Part shown: positions 1 to 5,524 of the stretch, piece after piece | Layout of the letters: the number at the start of each line of letters is the position of its first letter | How positions within the stretch are numbered: the first letter of the stretch is position 1 | NCBI GenBank assembly: GCA_003562535.1 | Contig: PWUP01000225.1 | Span: 1 to 5,956 of the forward strand | Direction: 5' to 3' | Length of the DNA stretch: 5,956 bases | DNA from: Gammaproteobacteria bacterium | GTDB lineage: Bacteria > Pseudomonadota > Gammaproteobacteria > Competibacterales > Competibacteraceae | Made by a program: the position numbers and the translations under genes | Notes under the pieces: model-generated | What the model was told of the DNA's origin: nothing | The model's input: the letters and a program-made list of their open reading frames with translations, nothing else | The model's database searches: none

Positions 1-225
1 CGCCACTTGCGATGTTCTCTGTCACCCTGCCGTTAAACTGCTTTTAGCAGCTCTTAAACCTGCTCATCCTGAGCAGATGTGAAAACTTTTAATCGAGAAT
101 TAAAGAACAGTTGCTAGCTCCGCGTTAGTTGCCATTGTTAAGGGTTACTTGACCGTTATTCAGTCGCGGGGATTAACGCACAACTCGTCACCGATTGTAA
201 AGATCGGGCATTGTCGTTCTACTGG
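1..225. other. Non-coding stretch left of the secreted-protein gene
   Basis: I see no supportable gene here. All three plus-strand frames reach a stop by position 82, so at most the tail of an off-window gene could be present. Minus-strand ATG starts give peptides of about a dozen residues or fewer. A minus-strand GTG at 22-24 is open to the window edge but has no properly spaced ribosome binding site. Besides the tandem dyads there are small stems: TTTAAT-cgaga-ATTAAA near 89-105 and CCGAT-7-ATCGG near 191-207. The second lies about 20 bases past the stop of the minus-strand gene but lacks a following T-run, so I do not call it a terminator. Confidence 0.5.
33..76. repeat. Two tandem related dyads (TTAAAC + CTGCT...AGCAG units)
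   Basis: The sequence shows two similar units 21 bp apart. Each starts with TTAAAC (33-38 and 54-59) and runs into an inverted repeat. The first dyad is CTGCT-TTT-AGCAG (38-50); the second is CTGCTCA-TCC-TGAGCAG (60-76), a perfect 7-bp stem with a 3-base loop. A spacing of two helical turns and a shared half-site would suit a pair of operator sites for a gene left of the window. Read on the minus strand, each stem is followed by GTTTAA or TTTAA, so they could also be weak terminators for the secreted-protein gene that ends at 226. Both readings are inference. Confidence 0.45.
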
Positions 226-972
226 CTACTGGCGATAAAACTGCCGTGGGGGGCGCGGGGCATAACCGCCACGGTCATCATCCGGCCAGAAGCGATTGCC
301 CGGCTGGTGGGTATGAACCGGACGGCAGTTGATCACCCCACGCTGGCACAGACTGTCGCGCCACTCGTATTTGACCAACCAGCGACCACTGGCATGAGGC
401 TCAGGATTAAATGCCACTTGGCGCGAGGGTGAGCGTTCGGTCTGACCAAACCCAGTGCCCGGCTCTGGAGTTCGCTGGATTTGTGGACCATGCGGGCGGC
501 GCGCCTCAGGACGACGGCGTTCGTGATACACTGCCAGCGCAATCACGCCCATAGCGGAATAGTCGCCCCAAGCGGCAGCGTAAGACCCACCGGCATCGGT
601 GAAATAAAACCGGTTGACTCGATTCTGCCCGGTCCGCCAGCCCCGATAAGTGTACTGGCCATAGGGTTCGAGAATATACATGCGTTCATTGGGTCGTAGG
701 CGAGAACGCTGACCGGAGATAATATTGCGCCCATCCACCGCAATCACCACTCCAACCCGCTCTCCCGTGAGATTCCGCACTCGGATGGCGTAATGCATAC
801 CCGGCTGAGCCTCCACATAGGCTCGATAGAGATCACGGCGATTTTCAACCGGATATTCACGCAGGCTGCGGCCATTATCCGCAATAATACTCACCGCCAC
901 CGCATCTATCGCCGCTTGTGCCATTAACGGCAGCAATAATCCACACAACAGCACTACAGTACGTATTAACAT
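226..972 (-). CDS. Secreted protein of unknown function
   Basis: This encodes 248 residues. The start ATG (972-970) has AGGTGA (complement of 979-984) six bases upstream, which supports it. Residues 1-20 look like a Sec signal peptide: MLIR, then hydrophobic VVLLCGLLLPLM, then AQA before the likely cleavage point, giving a mature protein of about 228 residues. Cys10 lies inside the hydrophobic core and does not fit a lipobox. Residues 60-150 form a dense, probably conserved domain with RVRNLTGERVGVVIAVDG, a PYGQYTYRGWRT stretch, NRFYFTD and a SYAAAWGD...SAMGVIALAVY segment. It is rich in aromatic residues and Gly and probably beta-rich. Residues 151-195 are Arg/Pro-rich and look flexible; the tail carries KYEWRDSLC and GVINC (Cys209, Cys216), a possible periplasmic disulfide. 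I do not recognise a named family and give no function. It lies downstream of fadD on the same strand, but the 184-bp gap argues for its own promoter. Confidence 0.85.
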   Translation of the reverse strand: MLIRTVVLLCGLLLPLMAQAAIDAVAVSIIADNGRSLREYPVENRRDLYRAYVEAQPGMHYAIRVRNLTGERVGVVIAVDGRNIISGQRSRLRPNERMYILEPYGQYTYRGWRTGQNRVNRFYFTDAGGSYAAAWGDYSAMGVIALAVYHERRRPEARRPHGPQIQRTPEPGTGFGQTERSPSRQVAFNPEPHASGRWLVKYEWRDSLCQRGVINCRPVHTHQPGNRFWPDDDRGGYAPRPPRQFYRQ

Positions 973-1009
973 GATCGTTCACCTGTTGGTATCAATGTTA
1001 GAGGTTGTG

Positions 1010-1051
1010 TGAATCACGTTAGTGCTGTAGGGCTGAATCGATACTGAATCG
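1010..1051. repeat. Three direct repeats of TGAATC in the upstream region of the secreted-protein gene
   Basis: TGAATC occurs at 1010-1015, 1034-1039 and 1045-1050. The last two are part of a longer perfect repeat, CTGAATCG (1033-1040 and 1044-1051), with an 11-bp period, about one helical turn. The first copy sits in GTGAATCAC, a 9-base dyad. All lie 38-79 bp upstream of the start codon at 972, where a promoter or regulator site would be expected. I could not find a convincing sigma-70 promoter alongside. A role as a regulator binding site is inference. Confidence 0.35.
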
Positions 1052-1156
1052 TTGTCCACATTTTTTTCAGTTTGCCCATTCGGCGGCAAGAACAATCGTC
1101 AGTCTGGCTAGTTTTGCAATGACCTCCTACGCAGTATTGTTGTTTAATGCGTTGAA

Positions 1157-2839
1157 TTAATGATGATCAGAAGTTTCAGTATCCCGCAGTGAGCGGCGTA
1201 AAATTTTACCCACATTACTTTTCGGCAGTTCACTGCGGAATTCAAAGGCTCGCGGCACCTTATAAGCGGTTAAATGTTGGCGACAGTGATCCCGCAACGC
1301 TTGCTCAGTCGGTGCCTCATCACGCGGTACGATAAACGCTTTCACCGCTTCACCAGACTGCTCGCTGGGTACCCCGATGACTGCTGCTTCGAGCACTTGG
1401 GGATGGCTGGCCAGCACCTCTTCGACTTCATTGGGATACACATTAAAGCCTGAGACCAAAATCATGTCCTTTTTGCGGTCAATGATGCGTACATACCCCT
1501 CATCGTCCATGTAGCCAATATCGCCGGTTGCAAACCACCCCTCACTGTCGATCGAGTTGGCCGTATCCTCAGGCCGGTGCCAATAACCGCGCATGACTTG
1601 CGGGCCACGCACCCACAGTTCGCCCGGCTCGCCTTGTGGCTGTTCTTGGCCTTGTTCATCACGGAAACACACCTCGGTCGAGGGCAGGGGCAGGCCGATG
1701 CTGGCGGTGAAATGCTCCAGATCCACTCGATTGACACAGACTACGGGCGAGGTTTCCGTTAAACCATAGCCTTCCAGCAGTGGGATGCCGGTGGTCTGTT
1801 GCCAACGCTCGGCCACGGTTTTCTGCACCGCCATGCCACCGGCAATGGCCAGCTTGAGGTGGCTAAAATCCAGTTGGGCAAAGCCAGGAGTATTCAACAG
1901 GCCGTTGTATAAGGTATTCACCCCGGTCAAGATGCTGAATGATGGATAGGTACGCAGTGTTTTGATAAAACCGCGCAGATCACGCGGGTTAGTGATCAAT
2001 ACATTATGAGTGCCTAAAGCAATAAATACCAAGCAGTTGGCGGTCAGTGAGAAGATATGGTAAAGCGGCAGCGGGGTAATCACCAGCTCTTCGCCGGGTT
2101 TAATGGTGTCACCCAGCCACGCTTTAATTTGAGCGAGATTGGCCAGCATATTGCCGTGGGTAAGCATCGCACCTTTAGCAATGCCGGTCGTGCCACCGGT
2201 ATATTGCAAAAAGGCCAAATCGTCAAGTTGCATATCCACCCGTTCTAGCTTGAGTGGTTTGCCTTCAGCCAAAACTCGACGCAACGGCAGGGCGTGGTCA
2301 ATACGCCAGTCAGGGACCATGCGTTTAATATAACGGGCGGCCAGATCCAGCAGCCAACCGCGAGGACGGGGCAGCATATCGCCTAAGCGGGTCGTAATAA
2401 CATGCTGCACCGGGACTTCCGGCAAGACCTGCTCTAGGGTGTGGGCAAAATTTTCTACAATGACAATGGCGCAGGCTCCTGAGTCTTTGAGCTGATGCGC
2501 CAGTTCTCGCGGGGTGTAGAGCGGATTCACGTTGACCGCAATCAGACCGGCACGCAGTACGCCGAATAACGCGACGGGGTATTGCAGTACATTAGGCATC
2601 ATTAAGGCAACACGGTCACCTTTTTTGAGTGCTAAGGTATTTTGCAAATAAGCGGCAAAGGCGGTGCTGAGCTCGTCAAGTTCACTATAACTGATGCTGT
2701 GCCCAAAGTTACTGTACGCAGGGAGTGTGTTAAACAGCCGACACATGCGTGTGAAAAAATCACATACCGAAGTGTATTCTGGTGACTCAATGGTCTCAGG
2801 CACATGACCGGGGTAACTCTTAAGCCAGATTTTTTCCAT
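1157..2839 (-). CDS. fadD: Long-chain-fatty-acid--CoA ligase
   Basis: Long-chain acyl-CoA synthetase: it activates a free fatty acid with ATP to acyl-AMP and then to acyl-CoA, feeding beta-oxidation and lipid synthesis. In E. coli it acts at the inner face of the cytoplasmic membrane. The 560-residue product matches E. coli FadD (561 aa) end to end. Visible motifs are the P-loop-like YTGGTTGIAKG (213-223), LEGYGLTETSP (355-365), the FACS signature region from EGWFATGD to NVYPNEVE (433-473) and the C-terminal PKSNVGKILRR (539-549), whose Lys545 corresponds to the catalytic lysine of the adenylate-forming superfamily. I chose the ATG at 2839 because GAGGAG (complement of 2850-2855) lies 10 bases upstream and the product MEKIWLKSYP aligns with the start of E. 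coli FadD. An in-frame GTG at 2872 would add 11 residues but has no ribosome binding site. The gene is divergent from dgt. No clear terminator follows it. Confidence 0.96.
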   Translation of the reverse strand: MEKIWLKSYPGHVPETIESPEYTSVCDFFTRMCRLFNTLPAYSNFGHSISYSELDELSTAFAAYLQNTLALKKGDRVALMMPNVLQYPVALFGVLRAGLIAVNVNPLYTPRELAHQLKDSGACAIVIVENFAHTLEQVLPEVPVQHVITTRLGDMLPRPRGWLLDLAARYIKRMVPDWRIDHALPLRRVLAEGKPLKLERVDMQLDDLAFLQYTGGTTGIAKGAMLTHGNMLANLAQIKAWLGDTIKPGEELVITPLPLYHIFSLTANCLVFIALGTHNVLITNPRDLRGFIKTLRTYPSFSILTGVNTLYNGLLNTPGFAQLDFSHLKLAIAGGMAVQKTVAERWQQTTGIPLLEGYGLTETSPVVCVNRVDLEHFTASIGLPLPSTEVCFRDEQGQEQPQGEPGELWVRGPQVMRGYWHRPEDTANSIDSEGWFATGDIGYMDDEGYVRIIDRKKDMILVSGFNVYPNEVEEVLASHPQVLEAAVIGVPSEQSGEAVKAFIVPRDEAPTEQALRDHCRQHLTAYKVPRAFEFRSELPKSNVGKILRRSLRDTETSDHH

Positions 2840-2880
2840 ACTGCTGTGGCTCCTCATAGGGGCTTGCGACACAAGCGGTG

Positions 2881-2927
2881 TGCGTAAGGTAGATGATAGT
2901 ATCGGTCAAATTACGGCGAAATGCCGT
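2881..2927. promoter_or_regulatory. fadD/dgt divergent control region: candidate fadD -10 and a dyad
   Basis: The 123 bp between the two chosen starts (2840-2962) must carry promoters for both genes. On the minus strand TATCAT (complement of 2893-2898) matches five of six -10 consensus bases and would give a leader of about 45 bases for fadD. Its -35 partner, TTTCGC at 17-bp spacing, is poor. TTGACC (complement of 2904-2909) is a good -35 by itself but has only a weak -10 at 17 bp. A dyad ACGGC-gaaat-GCCGT (2913-2927) lies centrally and could be an operator. I see no match to the E. coli FadR or Pseudomonas PsrA operators as I know them, and no convincing plus-strand promoter for dgt. Confidence 0.3.
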
Positions 2928-2962
2928 TTCGAGCAAGTTTAACATCGTCAGGGGAGCAGCTT

Positions 2963-4321
2963 ATGTCAAGTGTACAGTGGCAAACGCGCTGGTATCCGTT
3001 ATTATCTCGCCGGCGTTTAGGGCAGCCGAGTCAGGTGGCTGAAGATCAAACACGGACGGATTTCCAGCGTGATTTTGATCGGATTATTTTTTCCTCAGCC
3101 TTTCGCCGACTCCAAGATAAAACCCAAGTGTTTCCCTTGGCACGCAATGATTATGTGCGCACCCGTTTGACGCACAGCCTGGAAGTGGCCAGTGTGGGGC
3201 GTACCTTGGGTCATCGGGTCGGTGCTTATGTGATCCAGACCCACGGTATTGAGGGGGTATCGGCAGCGGATTTTGGCACCATCGTTGCGGCGGCCTGTTT
3301 AGCCCATGATATCGGCAACCCCCCATTTGGTCATTCAGGCGAGGATGCGATTCGCGATTGGTTCCGCCGTTCGGTCATAGGGCAGGAGGCTCTAGCGCCG
3401 TTGGCTACGGCTGAGCGTGAAAATTTTTTGAATTTTGAAGGCAACGCCCAAGGGTTTCGGGTGTTAACCCGTTTGCAGAACGCGGCCAACCCAGGCGGGT
3501 TACAACTGACCTATGCTACCTTGGGTGCTTTTAGCAAATACCCCTGTGCTCGGCCACAACCCGATGGGGCGGCTTGGCGCAAATTTGGCTTTTTTCAGGC
3601 CGATCGTGCGCAGTTTGTCGAGCTGGCTGAACATTTGGGTTTACACACCATGGCCACCGATGTGTGGCACCGCCATCCTTTAGTCTATTTGGTCGAAGCC
3701 GCCGATGATATTTGCTACTGCGTGGTGGATATTGAAGACGCTTATCGATTACGCCAGCTTGATGACCGCGAAGCGGAGGCCTTATTAACGCCCTTAGTGG
3801 CCGATACGGATCGACACACCCGTTTAGGGAGTATCGCTACCCCCAAAGAGCGCATTGAATATTTACGCGCCAAGGCGATTGGCGGCTTGATCGACCAGAC
3901 CGTCACGGCCTTTCTGACCCACGAGGCTGCGATTCTCAACGGCGATTTTGACCATGAACTACTGAGCTGTATTCCCCACGCTCAGGCTTTGGCCTTGCTG
4001 CGTCAACGAGCGGCGGAACAGGTCTATGTTGCACCAGGGGTCATCGAGGTGGGAGCGGCCGGTTTTCATGTGTTAGCCACCTTGCTGGAAACCTTTGTAA
4101 CGGCGGTGGAGGCTATGGCCACGCAAGGGGTAACGGCATCGCCGCGCCAACAGATGCTATTGCGTCTAGTACCCGAGCAATTTATTGGCACTGGGCATCA
4201 GCCCAGTGCGTGCCCCTATCAACGTCTACTGGGGATTACTGATTTTGTTTCGGGGATGACAGATTCTTATGCTATTGACTTATACAAAAAACTGCATGGG
4301 ATCGCTTTGAATACCGTCTAA
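2963..4321 (+). CDS. dgt: Deoxyguanosinetriphosphate triphosphohydrolase (dGTPase)
   Basis: HD-superfamily enzyme that hydrolyses dGTP to deoxyguanosine and tripolyphosphate in the cytoplasm, controlling dNTP pools. The 452-residue product is shorter than E. coli Dgt (505 aa) but has the core throughout. SSAFRRLQDKTQVFP (44-58) and RTRLTHSLEVASVGR (66-80) give metal ligand His71; CLAHDIGNPPFGHSGEDA (112-129) gives the His115-Asp116 pair plus His124 and Glu127, equivalent to the E. coli catalytic His126/Glu129; NFEGNAQGFRVLTRL is at 157-171; and LVEAADDICY (243-252) supplies the fourth ligand, Asp248. The tail contains YAIDLYKKLHG. All catalytic residues are present, so it should be active. 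The start at 2963 has AGGGGAG (2950-2956) six bases upstream. An in-frame ATG at 2921 would add 14 residues but lacks a ribosome binding site and its product does not look like a Dgt N-terminus. Other deoxynucleotides could also be substrates. Confidence 0.95.
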   Translation: MSSVQWQTRWYPLLSRRRLGQPSQVAEDQTRTDFQRDFDRIIFSSAFRRLQDKTQVFPLARNDYVRTRLTHSLEVASVGRTLGHRVGAYVIQTHGIEGVSAADFGTIVAAACLAHDIGNPPFGHSGEDAIRDWFRRSVIGQEALAPLATAERENFLNFEGNAQGFRVLTRLQNAANPGGLQLTYATLGAFSKYPCARPQPDGAAWRKFGFFQADRAQFVELAEHLGLHTMATDVWHRHPLVYLVEAADDICYCVVDIEDAYRLRQLDDREAEALLTPLVADTDRHTRLGSIATPKERIEYLRAKAIGGLIDQTVTAFLTHEAAILNGDFDHELLSCIPHAQALALLRQRAAEQVYVAPGVIEVGAAGFHVLATLLETFVTAVEAMATQGVTASPRQQMLLRLVPEQFIGTGHQPSACPYQRLLGITDFVSGMTDSYAIDLYKKLHGIALNTV

Positions 4322-4341
4322 GATATACAGTGAACGACATG

Positions 4342-4370
4342 TTGCATAGCAACAAAATTTAGGTTATATT
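4342..4370 (+). promoter_or_regulatory. Sigma-70-type promoter of the phasin gene
   Basis: TTGCAT (4342-4347, three of six -35 bases) and TATATT (4365-4370, five of six -10 bases) are separated by exactly 17 bp. Transcription would start near 4377, leaving a leader of about 46 bases before the phasin ATG at 4423. This is the clearest promoter in the window and suggests the phasin gene is transcribed separately from dgt. The weak -35 is typical of a regulated promoter, and both elements overlap the dyads described in the next entry. Confidence 0.6.
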
Positions 4371-4379
4371 GCACTGCAA
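4342..4379. promoter_or_regulatory. Paired TTGC-N3-GCAA dyads, candidate PhaR-type operators
   Basis: TTGC-ATA-GCAA (4342-4352) and TTGC-ACT-GCAA (4369-4379) share both half-sites and the 3-base gap, with starts 27 bp apart. The first covers the -35 box and extends to a 6-bp stem, TGTTGC/GCAACA (4340-4354). The second overlaps the last two bases of the -10 and reaches the predicted transcription start. This is ideal placement for a repressor. Known PhaR proteins, which bind PHA and repress phasin genes, recognise TGC-rich dyads such as CTGC-N3-GCAG in Paracoccus and Rhodobacter. The match in layout is seen directly; PhaR as the binding protein is inference. Confidence 0.5.
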
Positions 4380-4396
4380 CATCAGTGGCGATGTTG
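4377..4396 (+). other. Hairpin at the 5' end of the phasin leader
   Basis: CAACATC (4377-4383), a 6-base loop and GATGTTG (4390-4396) form a perfect 7-bp stem starting at about the predicted first transcribed base. A 5'-terminal hairpin of this sort often stabilises an mRNA, which would fit an abundant granule protein. An overlapping alternative stem, CACTG/CAGTG (4372-4376 with 4383-4387), cannot form at the same time and lies mostly upstream of the predicted start. There is no following T-run, so this is not a terminator. The ribosome binding site GGAG (4408-4411) is outside the stem. Confidence 0.45.
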
Positions 4397-4422
4397 TTTA
4401 AGCTTGTGGAGAACCTTAAATT

Positions 4423-4782
4423 ATGTACGACGATATGTTCAAGAAAAATTTTTCCAATATGGAATCCATGTTAGAGCCGATGGTTAAGGCCAATAAAATG
4501 GTCATTGCTAATATGGAAAAACTGGCCAGCTTCAATATGGCGACCATGCAGTCCTATGTGGACATGAGTTTAGAGCAAATGAAAGCGGCTTCTGAAGTCA
4601 ACAGCCCGCAAGCCCTGCAAGCCTTTTGGACGAAACAGGTTGAAACCGCGAATGCCATGCGGCAAAAAATGATGGACGATGCTAAGGCACTGGCCGATAT
4701 GGGCAATGGCATGAGAGATGAATTTGCCAAGCTTGCCGAAGAAAGCGTCAAGCAAGTCAATAAAAACGCCCCCAAGGGCTAA
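4423..4782 (+). CDS. Phasin family protein (PHA granule-associated)
   Basis: This 119-residue protein matches the small phasin type (Phasin_2-like). Phasins are amphipathic, mostly helical proteins that coat polyhydroxyalkanoate granules in the cytoplasm and control their number and size. Residues 1-57 form a Met-rich helical segment (KANKMVIANMEKLASFNMAT, 22-41). Then comes the short linker SPQALQAFWTKQ (61-72), a common pattern at the centre of this family, followed by a charged second helix to about 110 and a Lys/Asn-rich tail, KQVNKNAPKG. There is no signal peptide and no Cys. Met is unusually frequent (16 of 119). The first ATG is preferred because GGAG (4408-4411) lies 11 bases upstream; the in-frame ATG at 4435 is further away. 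It has its own promoter with paired dyads. No PHA synthase gene is in the window. I give no symbol because phasin paralogues (phaP and others) cannot be told apart here. Confidence 0.88.
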   Translation: MYDDMFKKNFSNMESMLEPMVKANKMVIANMEKLASFNMATMQSYVDMSLEQMKAASEVNSPQALQAFWTKQVETANAMRQKMMDDAKALADMGNGMRDEFAKLAEESVKQVNKNAPKG

Positions 4783-4831
4783 TCAGCACCGGCTGGTAAA
4801 ACGACCTAACACTCTTTAGAGTCGCCTGCTG

Positions 4832-5524
4832 TTGGCCGTGTGGCGCATACCACCACACAGCAACACGGTGCACTTAGTAGTCACTGATCGGCAACTCGCG
4901 GTGCAGGTTGCCGGTCTGGGCAGTCCCATCAGCGTGGATTTTCAAACGGGGCGCTGTGCCTATCGTCGTCACCACGGCGGATCGGAACTGCTCGCTAAAG
5001 CCCTCGGCTTACGGCGCCGGCGTCACCCCTATATCATCGATGCCTGTGCCGGATTCGGTCAAGATGCGTGGATAATGGCCGGTTTAGGTTGTCGGGTGGA
5101 CTTACTGGAACGCTCACCGCTGGTGGCTGCAGTGCTGAATGATGGTTTGCAGCGTGCCGCCGCCACCCCTGAGGCTCAACGTCTCCGATTATACTGCGTC
5201 GATGCCCGCCAGCACTTAGCTGAGCTGAGTCCTGAGCAGCAACCCGATATCGTTTATCTCGATCCCATGTATCCCGAACGGAACACAACCGCTTTAGCGG
5301 GCAAAGCGGCACGCGCCTTGCGCGCCGTAGTGGGTGACGATGCCGACGCTGACGAGCTGTTTGTGGTGGCGCGCCGCTGCGCCCGCCATCGCGTGGTGGT
5401 TAAGCGCCCACGGCATGCAGTTTATCTGGGTAACACCGTACCGGATTTGCACTATCAGGGTCGCAGCACCCGTTTTGATGTGTATTTAAGCACATCAGCC
5501 GCGCCGCCAAGCCTGCCAGCATGA
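4832..5524 (+). CDS. rsmJ: 16S rRNA (guanine(1516)-N(2))-methyltransferase
   Basis: SAM-dependent methyltransferase (YhiQ/RsmJ family) that modifies G1516 near the 3' end of 16S rRNA in the small subunit. In the 230-residue product, SVDFQTGRCAYRRHHGG (34-50) matches the family's VDF...AHRR..GGG region. SAM-binding motif I is DACAGFGQDAW (70-80), LLERSP (91-96) ends the second strand, YLDPMYPE (142-149) is the catalytic DPxxP motif, and VVVKRPRHA (188-196) and RFDVY (214-218) follow. It is shorter than E. coli RsmJ (250 aa) because about 35 N-terminal residues are absent. An in-frame TAG at 4817-4819 rules out a longer start in this frame. TTG at 4832 and GTG at 4838 are the likely starts, with GTG at 4868 also possible; only a weak AGAG (4818-4821) serves as ribosome binding site. 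It begins 49 bp after the phasin gene and may be co-transcribed with it. The last 30 bp overlap the convergent antiporter gene. Confidence 0.9.
   Translation: MAVWRIPPHSNTVHLVVTDRQLAVQVAGLGSPISVDFQTGRCAYRRHHGGSELLAKALGLRRRRHPYIIDACAGFGQDAWIMAGLGCRVDLLERSPLVAAVLNDGLQRAAATPEAQRLRLYCVDARQHLAELSPEQQPDIVYLDPMYPERNTTALAGKAARALRAVVGDDADADELFVVARRCARHRVVVKRPRHAVYLGNTVPDLHYQGRSTRFDVYLSTSAAPPSLPA

Noticed and set aside
211..743. Overlapping open frames at 211-432 (+), 481-699 (+), 333-542 (-) and 543-743 (-)
   Set aside because: They lie in other frames of the signal-peptide-bearing minus-strand gene, lack ribosome binding sites and have no domain-like sequence.
1072..1089. Stem TTGCC/GGCAA beside a run of seven T, considered as a fadD terminator
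   Set aside because: Transcription of fadD runs on the minus strand, where the run reads as A after the stem; the orientation is wrong for an intrinsic terminator.
1116..1130. Strong Shine-Dalgarno-like GTAGGAGGTC on the minus strand (complement of 1121-1130) between fadD and the secreted-protein gene
   Set aside because: No ATG, GTG or TTG at proper spacing opens a frame longer than a few codons; the only open frame would need a rare ATT start and gives 17 residues.
2840..2962. FadR- or PsrA-type operator upstream of fadD
   Set aside because: No sequence close to the E. coli FadR dyad or the GAAAC-N4-GTTTC PsrA pattern is present.
4340..4360. TGTTGC-ATA-GCAACA stem as a dgt terminator
   Set aside because: The stem is short, is followed by AAATTT rather than a T-run, and overlaps the phasin -35, so an operator role fits better.
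4805..4823. ACTCTTTAGAGT near-palindrome between the phasin gene and rsmJ as a terminator
   Set aside because: The loop is only two bases and no T-run follows; it contains the TAG that closes the rsmJ frame.
5034..5312. 92-codon minus-strand frame inside rsmJ
   Set aside because: It is antisense to well-conserved methyltransferase motifs and its product looks like arbitrary low-complexity sequence.
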